Shown here: in pieces, positions 43,849 to 50,954 of the stretch | Layout: each line of letters opens with the position of its first letter | How positions within the stretch are numbered: the stretch's first letter is position 1 | NCBI RefSeq assembly: GCF_036227485.1 | Contig: NZ_CP109479.1 | Coordinates: forward strand, 9,052,001 to 9,116,000 | From: Streptomyces sp. NBC_01451 | GTDB taxonomy: Bacteria > Actinomycetota > Actinomycetes > Streptomycetales > Streptomycetaceae | DNA: 64,000 nt | Direction of reading: 5' to 3' | Notes under the pieces: model-generated | Told to the model about the DNA's origin: nothing | Database searches by the model: none | The model's input: only the letters and a program-made list of their open reading frames with translations | Made by a program: the position numbers and the translations under genes

Positions 43849-44377
43849 TTCGCATACCTCCCGAGTCGGGGTGTCCGAATCACCTGGCCCCCTTCGCCCG
43901 ATGCGAACGGCTTTCCCGTCCTCCCTGGCCGGTCGTGACTCCGGCGACTACTACGGGGCCTCCGTCGCCATAGGACTCGCGTCCCGTAGGCGATCCCACG
44001 TTCGTCCCTGTCCGTACGTTCCAGCGCGACACAGGCATCCCACTCATCTCCTTGAATGTCCTCGCTGGACATCGCGCCGCACTCTGCTCCGGCCAAAAAT
44101 CGAAGCCGGAGCAGAGTGCGGCGCCGGTTTCAGCTGTCATTTCCGGCGGATGGGAACTTGCATCTTCTAGAGATTGGGCTTCAAACAATCCAGTCTTCGC
44201 CATATCGCGCGGGCCGCCCAGCACACCGCCCCTGACAACTGGGCCCGGTCACTGGTTCTCTGACATGCTGTTGTCCCCTTCACCTTTCGGATCCAGATAA
44301 GTCATCCGGCCCAGAAACCTCCTTCCGAGTTCCTCCCGGCTCGGCCGGGGATACAAACAGGGCGCCTCGTGGTGCAC

Positions 44378-44661
44378 ATACTTCGTTCCACTGCCCAGCT
44401 CCTTTTCAGGACGTGAAAGCCGTGGGTCCCAGGGTTTTTGTCGACGACTTCGACGTCGATTCCGAGGTTCGCGCCATGCTCCACGACGGCCTTCTTGAAG
44501 CCGGTGTCGACCCAGCTCTTGGTGATGGTTGGGTACGTGTTTTTCGCCTGGTCGAGGAGGTGTATCCCAGGGCATTCTCCGAGAGAATCGCAGCGGCGAC
44601 GGTCGCAACGAGGATCAGGCCGATCGTGTCAGTGAGGATGCCTCGCTTCCGGGATGTCACC
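44378..44661 (-). pseudogene. Middle part of an IS5-family transposase (upstream exon of the intron insertion)
   Basis: Minus-strand pieces read [20 protein letters not shown], then after a frameshift [37 protein letters not shown] and GFHVLKRSWAVERS, the order found in IS5-family DDE transposases up to the VER motif. The N-terminal third is missing. The sequence then stops abruptly at the group II intron, and the missing GWIMMHRR block resumes at 41957. The intron therefore landed in this gene, which is also truncated and frameshifted. Confidence 0.8.
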
Positions 44662-44714
44662 GGTGGTCTTTCTCGTCCGTCGGGACAGACGCTCGGGCCG
44701 GATACCCTGACGGG

Positions 44715-45074
44715 ATGCTTGAGAATCTTCCTCCCTGTCCGAAGTGCTCCTGTGAGTACACCTACGAGATGAACGCCCTTGTGGTGTGCCCGGAGTGCGG
44801 CCACGAATGGGTTCCCGCCGAGAGTGGCGCGGAGGGCGGTGACGCCGCTGGGGAGCGGGTTGTCAAGGACGCGGTCGGCAACGTGTTGCAGGACGGCGAC
44901 ACCGTGGTCGTCGTCAAGGCGCTCAAGGTCAAGGGCAGCCCCTCGGGCATCAAGGCCGGCACCAAGGTGCGCGGCATCCGACTCGTCGACGGTGTCGACG
45001 GCCACGACATCGACTGCAAGATCGACAGTTTCGGGGCGATGCAGCTCAAGTCCAGCGTGGTCAAGAAAGCCTGA
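44715..45074 (+). CDS. PhnA/YjdM-domain zinc ribbon protein
   Basis: A 119-residue protein of the PhnA/YjdM family, often labelled alkylphosphonate utilisation although the physiological role is unclear. An N-terminal zinc ribbon ([22 protein letters not shown]) is followed by the PhnA beta-domain [20 protein letters not shown] and [20 protein letters not shown]. The ATG at 44715 gives the canonical [11 protein letters not shown] start. It lies between the transposase remnant and the ArsR/SulP operon, with no evident operon partner. Confidence 0.88.
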   Translation: MLENLPPCPKCSCEYTYEMNALVVCPECGHEWVPAESGAEGGDAAGERVVKDAVGNVLQDGDTVVVVKALKVKGSPSGIKAGTKVRGIRLVDGVDGHDIDCKIDSFGAMQLKSSVVKKA

Positions 45075-45183
45075 TCCGCGACTGGCGAGGGGCGACCGGC
45101 CCACTCCCCGACCGACAGCCGCCCCCGCTGCCCGGCCTGCCGTCATGCTCATAGGGCAATCACTCAGGCTGCAACGGGATGCT

Positions 45184-45205
45184 GAATTGCAAAACTTCGC
45201 AATTC
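45184..45205. promoter_or_regulatory. ArsR-type operator upstream of the ArsR/SulP operon
   Basis: Inverted repeat GAATTGC-N8-GCAATTC with perfect 7-base arms (45184-45190, 45199-45205), 95 bases before the ArsR start. The core TTGC-N8-GCAA (45187-45202) recurs at 49716, 61456 and, with one mismatch, at 59321 and 50372. Confidence 0.75.
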
Positions 45206-45300
45206 ATTAGATGCTGTGTCGGCTGTATCCGTCGCGGTAGCCGCGGGCACAGCCTTCATGTCTGCTCCGGGTGGGGCGCTGTCGGGAAGCCGAGGAATCC

Positions 45301-45642
45301 GTGTCCGTTCCGCTGTATCAGGCCAAGGCCGAGTTCTTCCGGATGCTGGGGCATCCCGTACGCATACGGGTGCTGGAGCTGTTGCAGGACGGGCCGACGC
45401 CGGTACGGAACCTGCTGGCCGCGATCGAGGTGGAGCCCTCCAGCCTGTCGCAGCAGCTTGCGGTGCTGCGCCGCTCGGGCATCGTCAGCTCGAAGCGCGA
45501 GGGATCGACGGTGGTGTACGCGCTGGCGAGCGGAGACGTCGCGGACCTGATGGGGGCCGCGCGCCGGATTCTGACCGAGATGCTCACCGGGCAGAACGAG
45601 TTGCTGGCCGAGCTGCGGGACGCCGAGGCCGTCGCGCGATGA
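45301..45642 (+). CDS. ArsR-family winged-helix regulator (paralogue 1)
   Basis: A 113-residue ArsR/SmtB-type repressor. VPLYQAKAEFFRMLGHPVRI begins the winged helix, SSLSQQLAVLRRSGIVSSKREGS holds the recognition helix and wing. No CxC metal site or other obvious metal ligand set is visible, so it may sense something other than metal. The GTG at 45301 matches the start of its paralogues at 49903 and 60905. The stop overlaps the SulP gene (ATGA). It probably autoregulates through the palindrome at 45184-45205 and controls SulP, PPOX, ATPase and STAS genes downstream. Confidence 0.9.
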   Translation: MSVPLYQAKAEFFRMLGHPVRIRVLELLQDGPTPVRNLLAAIEVEPSSLSQQLAVLRRSGIVSSKREGSTVVYALASGDVADLMGAARRILTEMLTGQNELLAELRDAEAVAR

Positions 45643-47372
45643 GGATCTTCTTCGGTCGGGCCGGGGCCCGGTTCACTTCGCTGCTGCCCGGCCGTGCCGA
45701 TCTGACGGAGATGCACCGGGATCCGCGCCGGGATCTGCTGGCCGGTCTCACCGTGGCGATCGTCGCGCTGCCGCTCGCGCTCGGCTTCGGCGTCTCCTCC
45801 GGCCTCGGCGCCGAGGCCGGGCTGGCGACCGCGGTCATCGCCGGTGCGCTCGCCGCGCTCTTCGGCGGGTCGAATCTGCAGGTGTCCGGGCCGACCGGTG
45901 CGATGACGGTGGTGCTGGTGCCGATCGTCGCCGAGTACGGGCCGGGCGGGGTGCTGACCGTCGGGCTGATGGCCGGCGTCATGCTCGTCACGCTGGCGGT
46001 GCTGAAGGCCGGCAAGTACATGCAGTACGTGCCCGCCCCCGTCGTCGAGGGCTTCACCCTCGGCATCGCCTGCGTGATCGCACTGCAGCAGATCCCGAAC
46101 GCCCTGGGCGTACCCAAGCCCGAGGGTGACCGCGTCCTGGTGGTGACCTGGCACGCGCTTCAGGAGTTCGCGCAGCACCCGAACTGGACTGCCTCGGCCT
46201 TCGCCGTGGCGGTCGCCGCCGTCATGCTGATCGGGGCCCGCTGGCGGCCCACGATCCCCTTTTCCATCCTCGCGGTGATCGCGGCGACGACCGTGGCGCA
46301 GCTCGCCGGCCTGGATGCGGCCAAGCCGATCGGTGACCTGCCGTCCGGCCTGCCTGCGCCCTCCCTCTCCTTCCTCGACCTCGGCTCGCTCGGTACTTTG
46401 CTCGCCCCGGCGGTCGCAGTGGCTGCGCTGGCCGCTCTGGAGTCGCTGTTGTCGGCCTCGGTCGCCGACGGCATGACGGTCGGCCAGAAGCACGACCCCG
46501 ACCGGGAGTTGTTCGGCCAGGGGCTGGCCAACATCGCGGCCCCGTTGTTCGGCGGTGTTCCGGCGACCGGCGCGATCGCCCGGACCGCGGTCAACGTCCG
46601 CACCGGCGCGAGTTCCCGGCTCGCCTCTCTCGTCCACGCCGCGGTCCTCGCGGTGATCGTCTTCGCGGCCGCGCCCCTCGTCTCCAGGATCCCGCTCGCC
46701 GCGCTCGCCGGTGTGCTGCTGGCCACAGCCATCCGCATGGTCGAGGTCGGCTCGCTCAAGGCGATGGCCAAGGCCACTCGCTCCGACGCGCTGATCCTCG
46801 TCCTCACCGCCGCCGCGACGCTCGCCCTCGACCTGGTGTACGCCGTGATCATCGGTCTGGTCGTCGCGGGGGCCCTGGCCCTGCGTGCGGTCGCCAGGCA
46901 GGCCCGCCTCGAAGAGGTCCCGCTCGACCGCGGTGACCACAGCGTGGAGGAGCACGCGCTGCTGGCCGAGCACATCGTGGCCTACCGGATCGACGGGCCG
47001 TTGTTCTTCGCCGCCGCCCACCGCTTCCTGCTGGAGCTGGCCGAGGTCGCCGACGTCCGCGTGATCATCCTGCGTATGTCCCGGGTCACCACCATCGACG
47101 CCACCGGCGCCCTGGTCCTCAAGGACGTGGTGGAGAAGCTGAACCGGCGCGGCATCGTCGTCATGACGTCCGGGATACGCGAAGGCCAGCGTCAGGTCCT
47201 GGATTCCGTCGGTGCGCTGGAACTGCTGCGCTTGGAGGGGCGCGAGTACGCCACCACGCCGGAAGCGATCCAGGGTGCGCGCGCTTATCTGGAGTGTGCC
47301 GGTGTGATGCCTCCGCTGCCCGCCCAGAGGTCCCGGTCCGTCAGTGAGGAAACAGAGGAAACCGTCGGATGA
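45639..47372 (+). CDS. SulP-family anion transporter with STAS domain
   Basis: A 577-residue SLC26/SulP transporter. About 12 helices start at DLLAGLTVAIVALPLALGFG and include the signature VSGPTGAMTVVLVPIV. The cytoplasmic C-terminus has a STAS domain (about 445-545, YRIDGPLFFAAAHRF, RVTTIDATGALVLKDVV). Substrates in this family are sulfate, bicarbonate or other anions and cannot be told apart here. It is coupled to the ArsR gene by ATGA and to the PPOX gene by ATGA, an unusual regulatory setting that suggests expression under the same signal as the Ehr complex. Confidence 0.92.
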   Translation: MRIFFGRAGARFTSLLPGRADLTEMHRDPRRDLLAGLTVAIVALPLALGFGVSSGLGAEAGLATAVIAGALAALFGGSNLQVSGPTGAMTVVLVPIVAEYGPGGVLTVGLMAGVMLVTLAVLKAGKYMQYVPAPVVEGFTLGIACVIALQQIPNALGVPKPEGDRVLVVTWHALQEFAQHPNWTASAFAVAVAAVMLIGARWRPTIPFSILAVIAATTVAQLAGLDAAKPIGDLPSGLPAPSLSFLDLGSLGTLLAPAVAVAALAALESLLSASVADGMTVGQKHDPDRELFGQGLANIAAPLFGGVPATGAIARTAVNVRTGASSRLASLVHAAVLAVIVFAAAPLVSRIPLAALAGVLLATAIRMVEVGSLKAMAKATRSDALILVLTAAATLALDLVYAVIIGLVVAGALALRAVARQARLEEVPLDRGDHSVEEHALLAEHIVAYRIDGPLFFAAAHRFLLELAEVADVRVIILRMSRVTTIDATGALVLKDVVEKLNRRGIVVMTSGIREGQRQVLDSVGALELLRLEGREYATTPEAIQGARAYLECAGVMPPLPAQRSRSVSEETEETVG

Positions 47373-47779
47373 GCACACCGCCCGCATCGCTGCGCATGGT
47401 TGAGATCTCCGGCGCGGAGGCCCTGTGGCTGCTGGAGGGCAGCGCGCTGGGGCGGCTGGTGTACACGCAGCGGGACCTGACCGTCATCCGGCCCGGCCGG
47501 CATACGTGGGAGTACGGCCGTCTGGTGGTGCGAACTCCGGTACAGGCGGCAGCGGTCCCGCTGACGGCGACGTACCAGGTGGACGAGGTGCGTGTCGCGA
47601 CCGGCACGGGCTGGACGGTGACGGTGGCCGGGCCCGCCGAGGTGATCACCGATCCGAACGAGGCCGCCCACTACCGCCGTACGCTCACCGGCTGGACGTA
47701 CGGCCCCCACGACACGATCGTCCGCGTACACCCTCAGACCGTCTCCGGCTTCCGGCTGGCCCGCGGGACGGAGAGTTGA
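47369..47779 (+). CDS. PPOX-fold (pyridoxamine-oxidase-like) flavin/F420-binding protein
   Basis: A 136-residue split-barrel protein of the pyridoxamine 5'-phosphate oxidase-like class. Recognisable features are LLEGSALGRLVYTQRDLTVI near the N-terminus, WEYGRLVVRTPVQAAAVPL in the middle, TGWTVTVAGPAEVITD and the C-terminal VRVHPQTVSGFRLARG. Such proteins bind FMN, F420 or heme and act as small reductases or sensors; the cofactor cannot be assigned here. It overlaps SulP (ATGA) and the ATPase gene (TGATG). A second intact copy is at 57797 and fragments are near 61970 and 63690. Confidence 0.85.
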   Translation: MSTPPASLRMVEISGAEALWLLEGSALGRLVYTQRDLTVIRPGRHTWEYGRLVVRTPVQAAAVPLTATYQVDEVRVATGTGWTVTVAGPAEVITDPNEAAHYRRTLTGWTYGPHDTIVRVHPQTVSGFRLARGTES

Positions 47780-48204
47780 TGTCCACCCGGCTGGAAGCCC
47801 TGCCCCACCGGCATGTGCTGACGCTGCCCACGATGCCGTCCGCGGTGCGCACGGCCCGGGAGACCGCCGAGCAGGCCCTGGTCGAGTGGGGCATAAGCGC
47901 GCGCCATCCCACCGTCGGCCCCGCTCTGCTGATCCTGAGCGAACTGGTCACCAACAGTGTCCGGCACGCCGCGATGCTCTCCCCGCAGATGACCGTCATC
48001 TACGCGGCGGGCGAAGGCTGTCTGGCCTTCGCCGTGCACGACCGCCACCCCTACCAGCCGCCGCTGTACGGCGCGGTCACCGATGCCGGCGGCAGCGGCC
48101 TGGCCACCGTCATGGAGCTCACCCTCGGACTGGGCGGCTCCGCGGTCGTCCGGGGCGACGCCGACGGCAAGGGCAAGAGCATCTGGATCACGCTCCCCCT
48201 CTGA
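47779..48204 (+). CDS. RsbW-like ATP-binding anti-sigma kinase
   Basis: A 141-residue GHKL ATPase of the Streptomyces RsbW/SpoIIAB-like class. The N box is LILSELVTNSVRHA and the G1 region is TDAGGSGLATVMEL. These proteins bind sigma factors or phosphorylate STAS antagonists. The start ATG overlaps the PPOX stop (TGATG). A STAS-domain gene follows directly, giving the kinase-plus-antagonist pairing expected for partner switching. A paralogue is encoded at 58620. No sigma factor gene lies in the window. Confidence 0.87.
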   Translation: MSTRLEALPHRHVLTLPTMPSAVRTARETAEQALVEWGISARHPTVGPALLILSELVTNSVRHAAMLSPQMTVIYAAGEGCLAFAVHDRHPYQPPLYGAVTDAGGSGLATVMELTLGLGGSAVVRGDADGKGKSIWITLPL

Positions 48205-48231
48205 AGGGCACAGGCTTACCGCGCAAGGAAG

Positions 48232-48829
48232 TTGACGACCTCGACCGTCGAGGGGCTCGACACCGTCGAGCAGGATCTCGGCATCCTGTCCGTCTCCGGG
48301 TGCCTGGGCCCGGACGCCGTCCACAGCTTCGCCGGTGCCACCGGCTGGGTGGTGGGACGCGGGAGCGGTCCGGTCATCGCCGATCTGACCGAGCTGCGCA
48401 GTTGGTCGGCCGAGGGGCAGACGGCGATCACCGAGGGCACGCGGGCGTCTCGCGGTGGCGGGCCGCGGCCTGGATCTGGCCGCGATCCCGGCCGACGGCT
48501 CCCTCGTTCCTGGCGGAGAGTGCCCGACCGTCCCCGTACACAGCGACAGGGTCGGCGCACTCGCCGCCCACCACACACGGCACGGCGAGCCTGCGGAGGG
48601 CTGCCACGAGTGGCAAACGACGGGCTGGCAGGCCGCAGACCAGGCGGGAGAGCGACCCCGCTGGGTTCAGCCGGGGGCAAAAGCACCGTCGCCGTCCCGT
48701 ACGGGGACGACGGCGCAGGTGTCTTCCTCTGTGGCGACGGCCACGTCCGCGGCGAAGCCCGTCGCGGCCAGCTCCCGGCCGGAGGTGCTGGCGGCGACCG
48801 CGTGGGTGAGGTCGGCGGTGCCCTCGTAG
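48232..48829 (+). pseudogene. Frameshifted STAS-domain anti-sigma antagonist
   Basis: The first frame reads GILSVSGCLGPDAVHSFAG and LTELRSWSAEGQTAITEGT, a STAS domain like that encoded at 60902 (MSGLLGWSTEGEAAVLRAAQ). At about 48452 one extra G shifts the frame; the continuation GRGLDLAAIPADGSLVPGG and TVPVHSDRVGALAAHH is read in the next frame. The frame then runs on to 48829 over the opposing ComB-like gene, so the true C-terminus is probably near 48590. The start (TTG 48232) is uncertain. It may be non-functional, or the shift may be an assembly error. Confidence 0.65.
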
Positions 48830-49461
48830 GCCGCCTTTGCGGCCGTCGCCTCGGCGGACAGCGGTCCCGCGCCTTGGGCGTGCAGGTCGCGGATGAGGGC
48901 GCCGGCGCAGAGCAGGTCCTCCAGTGAGGGGCGCAGGCTGCCGTCCGGCCATCGCTCACCTGCGGCGATCACGGCCACCGGATGCTCGGGGGTGCCGTAG
49001 CCGTGGGCCATGAGCCAGCCGCCGACCGCGGTGAGGTTACGCAGACAGGCGGCGATCACCGGCACTTTCGGCGGTGCGGCTGCCGCGATGGCCGCACTGT
49101 TCGAGGACGGCAGCACCAGGCGCTCCACCAACGGGGCGGCACGCAGATGGGCCGGGGACAGCGACCAGGGACTGTCCGGAGTGACGGCGCGGCGGGCAAC
49201 TGCCAGCCGCGCACCACACTGCCGGGCGTAAACGGTGGCGGCCTTCTGTGCCGCGGCCCGCTCGACCGGGGCGGTGGGACCCTCCGGAAGCCAGAACGGC
49301 AGGACCCGGATGCCCTGTTGGACGGCGACGCTCACCGCCGTGGTGAAGGACAGCACGTCCACGACGACCAGACAACCGACCTCCGCGCTGAGGCGGCCCG
49401 CTCCAGCAGGCCCCCACTCGAAACGGATCCCACTCCCGCTCTGCCCCGCCCAGACACCCAT
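48667..49461 (-). CDS. ComB-like 2-phosphosulfolactate phosphatase family protein
   Basis: A 264-residue member of the ComB family, whose type member is a magnesium-dependent 2-phosphosulfolactate phosphatase of coenzyme M biosynthesis. Family motifs are VVVDVLSFTTAVSVAVQQG, VLPSSNSAAIA and AGERWPDGSLRPSLEDLLCAGA. Actinobacteria do not make coenzyme M by that route, so the role here is probably different. The ATG at 49461 has AGGAGG six bases upstream. It lies 37 bases after the zinc-ribbon gene on the same strand, so both probably share the operator at 49716. Confidence 0.85.
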   Translation of the reverse strand: MGVWAGQSGSGIRFEWGPAGAGRLSAEVGCLVVVDVLSFTTAVSVAVQQGIRVLPFWLPEGPTAPVERAAAQKAATVYARQCGARLAVARRAVTPDSPWSLSPAHLRAAPLVERLVLPSSNSAAIAAAAPPKVPVIAACLRNLTAVGGWLMAHGYGTPEHPVAVIAAGERWPDGSLRPSLEDLLCAGALIRDLHAQGAGPLSAEATAAKAAYEGTADLTHAVAASTSGRELAATGFAADVAVATEEDTCAVVPVRDGDGAFAPG

Positions 49462-49498
49462 TCCCTGCCTCCTCACCCAACTCCTGTTCCGCCTGTGG

Positions 49499-49687
49499 TC
49501 AGTTCCGGTCGCCGGGCGGTGCGGACGCCGTGGCCCGGCCGACGGCGAAGGACAGCCGCATCATGTGGGAATACCCGCACCGTGGGCAGACGCCGTCCGC
49601 GCCGATGGCGTTGGGGCGGCACCTCAGGCGGCATGCGGGGCACTTGTACCAGGCGACCCCGGGGCCGCGCAGCGGGATGATTCTCAC
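49499..49687 (-). CDS. Small zinc-ribbon protein (copy 1)
   Basis: A 62-residue protein starting VRIIPLRGPGVAWYK, with two Cys pairs CPACRLRC and CPRCGYSH forming a rubredoxin/zinc-ribbon knuckle. The GTG at 49687 is set by GGGAGG upstream. It has a homologue at 61225 (CSACGLLC, CSRCGSS), also next to an ArsR gene and a TTGC-N8-GCAA operator. The function is unknown; recurrence with ArsR suggests a regulatory or redox-sensing accessory. Confidence 0.75.
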   Translation of the reverse strand: MRIIPLRGPGVAWYKCPACRLRCRPNAIGADGVCPRCGYSHMMRLSFAVGRATASAPPGDRN

Positions 49688-49715
49688 GCAAGCCTCCCTC
49701 ACATCACGTATGAAC

Positions 49716-49731
49716 TTGCTAATCTTAGCAA
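49716..49731. promoter_or_regulatory. ArsR-type operator between divergent zinc-ribbon and ArsR genes
   Basis: Perfect 16-base palindrome with a 2-base centre, TTGCTAATCTTAGCAA, matching TTGC-N8-GCAA. It lies 28 bases upstream of the zinc-ribbon start (minus) and in front of the ArsR gene at 49903 (plus). It differs by one base from the site at 61456-61471. Confidence 0.8.
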
Positions 49732-49902
49732 TTGTTGAGGTCGTCACTGCTGGTTTCGGGTGGTCCGGTTCTCGTGCGCGGATTCGGCGTGGCCGTCGCC
49801 GCACGTGAGGATGGGTCCCATGTTGTTGACGAGTAGGTGGATGCGATGGGCCGAGGACCGGCCGGTGCGGCCGGACTGCTGTCCCGGGGAGGCGACGGCA
49901 CG

Positions 49903-50253
49903 ATGAGCACGCCGCTGTACCAACTGAAGGCCGAGTTCTTCAAGACGATCGGCCACCCGGCCCGCATCCGGGTGCTGGAGCTGCTGAGCGAGCGCGAGCA
50001 CGCGGTGGCGGAGATGCTGCCCGAGGTGGGCATCGAGCCGGCGCACCTGTCGCAGCAGCTCGCGGTGCTGCGCCGGGCGAACCTGGTGGTGACCCGCAAG
50101 GAGGGCTCGACCGTGTACTACTCGCTGACCAGCCCGCACATCGCCGAGCTGCTCAGGGTTGCCCGCACCATCCTGTCCGGGGTGCTGGCCGGGCAGGCCG
50201 AACTGCTCGCCGATCTGCGGGCCGCCCAGACGGAGGCGAAACCGCCGTCCTAG
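49903..50253 (+). CDS. ArsR-family winged-helix regulator (paralogue 2)
   Basis: A 116-residue ArsR-type repressor: TPLYQLKAEFFKTIGHPARI, recognition region AHLSQQLAVLRRANLVVTRKEGS and a helical tail SGVLAGQAELLADLRAA. No canonical metal site is visible. The ATG at 49903 follows GGGGAGG and aligns with the starts of the two paralogues; a GTG at 49837 would add 22 residues. It directly precedes the six-gene membrane complex, as Rv0081 precedes Rv0082-Rv0087 in M. tuberculosis, and is the likely controller of that operon. Confidence 0.92.
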   Translation: MSTPLYQLKAEFFKTIGHPARIRVLELLSEREHAVAEMLPEVGIEPAHLSQQLAVLRRANLVVTRKEGSTVYYSLTSPHIAELLRVARTILSGVLAGQAELLADLRAAQTEAKPPS

Positions 50254-50371
50254 CGACGGCTCCCAAGCGGTGGCCGTCTCCCGGGAGTTGACAGCGCTCT
50301 GTGGTGCGGGAGGCGGCCGCCTTGACCCTGCGGATCCCGGCCCGTCGAGAACTGACAATTCTACGCGAACT

Positions 50372-50387
50372 TTGCAAGACATGGGAA
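50372..50387. promoter_or_regulatory. Imperfect ArsR-type operator before the Ehr operon
   Basis: TTGC-AAGACATG-GGAA matches the island pattern TTGC-N8-GCAA with one mismatch and lies 84 bases before the first Ehr gene. It is weak on its own; support comes from the same pattern in front of the other units. Confidence 0.4.
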
Positions 50388-50471
50388 AAGTGACGTAACT
50401 CCGGCTTCGGGAGAACCCGTTAGCCACCTGCGGGAAGCAAGTCCTCACCAGCGACGGGAGAGGGGCGGTCA

Positions 50472-50954
50472 ATGAGTCTGCTGCGCAAGATCCACGACAC
50501 CGGGCGGGTGGCCGAGCCCGCCCCACCCAGGCCGGAGGGCGAACAGCCGCCCGCAGCCAAGGAGTTCGGCGGCTCGGTGCAGGTGCGCTGCGTGGACGCC
50601 GGCTCCTGCAACGGCTGTGAGATCGAGATCGCCGGCGCCTTCAATCCGGTCTACGACGCCGAGCGGTACGGGGCCCGGCTGGTGGCCTCGCCCCGGCACG
50701 CTGACGTGGCGCTGGTGACCGGGCCGGTGACCCGGAACATGGCCGAGCCGCTGCGGCGCACGGTCGCCGCGATGCCCGAGCCACGGCTGGTGGTCGCGGT
50801 CGGCGACTGCGCGATCAACTGCGGTGAGTTCGCGGGTGGCTACGGCGTCGAGGGCGCCGTCTGCGATGTCGTTCCGGTGGATCTGGCGGTGCCCGGATGT
50901 CCGCCTCGGCCGGACGAGATCGTGGCGGCGCTGCGGAGGGTGACCGGCCGGTGA
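50472..50954 (+). CDS. Ehr/formate-hydrogenlyase-type small (NuoB-like) iron-sulfur subunit
   Basis: A 160-residue NuoB/HycG-like subunit carrying the proximal 4Fe-4S cluster. Ligand segments are CNGCEIEI, GDCAINCGEF and VPGCPPRPDEIV. The N-terminal 35 residues are a hydrophilic leader. It would receive electrons at the membrane-facing module together with the large subunit encoded at 56306. Length matches Rv0082 of M. tuberculosis as I recall it. The stop overlaps the next start by GTGA, opening a fully coupled operon. Confidence 0.92.
   Translation: MSLLRKIHDTGRVAEPAPPRPEGEQPPAAKEFGGSVQVRCVDAGSCNGCEIEIAGAFNPVYDAERYGARLVASPRHADVALVTGPVTRNMAEPLRRTVAAMPEPRLVVAVGDCAINCGEFAGGYGVEGAVCDVVPVDLAVPGCPPRPDEIVAALRRVTGR

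Larger units (their letters stand above)
41958..44377 (-). mobile_element. Group II intron inserted in an IS5-type transposase
   Basis: About 2.4 kb on the minus strand. The proposed 5' end (44377) begins GTGCACC and the 3' end (41958) finishes CCAAC, fitting the GUGYG...AY rule loosely. The ends were placed by rejoining the transposase frame (WAVERS/I/GWIMM). It contains a reverse transcriptase/maturase gene in domain IV, a domain V hairpin at 42024-42057, and a domain VI whose candidate branch-point A lies 7 bases from the 3' end. A 20-base-arm hairpin at 44074-44124 lies in the domain I-III region. Exact ends could shift by a few bases. Confidence 0.8.

Noticed and set aside
44074..44124. 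20-base-arm hairpin first read as a gene terminator and group IIC intron target
   Set aside because: Exon rejoining puts the intron 5' end at 44377, so this hairpin lies inside the intron; the RT length with HNH domain also argues against a group IIC element.
43880..44224. 114-codon minus-strand frame upstream of the maturase
   Set aside because: Lies in the structured domain I-III region of the intron; no protein similarity recognised and no good ribosome site.
45318..47387. 689-codon minus-strand frame beneath the SulP gene
   Set aside because: His/Arg/Gly/Asp-rich antisense translation with no domain; SulP and STAS motifs on the plus strand are unambiguous.
45301..50253. Arsenic or metal resistance annotation for the ArsR genes
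   Set aside because: No CxC or similar metal site is visible in the three ArsR proteins and no arsenic or metal efflux genes accompany them.
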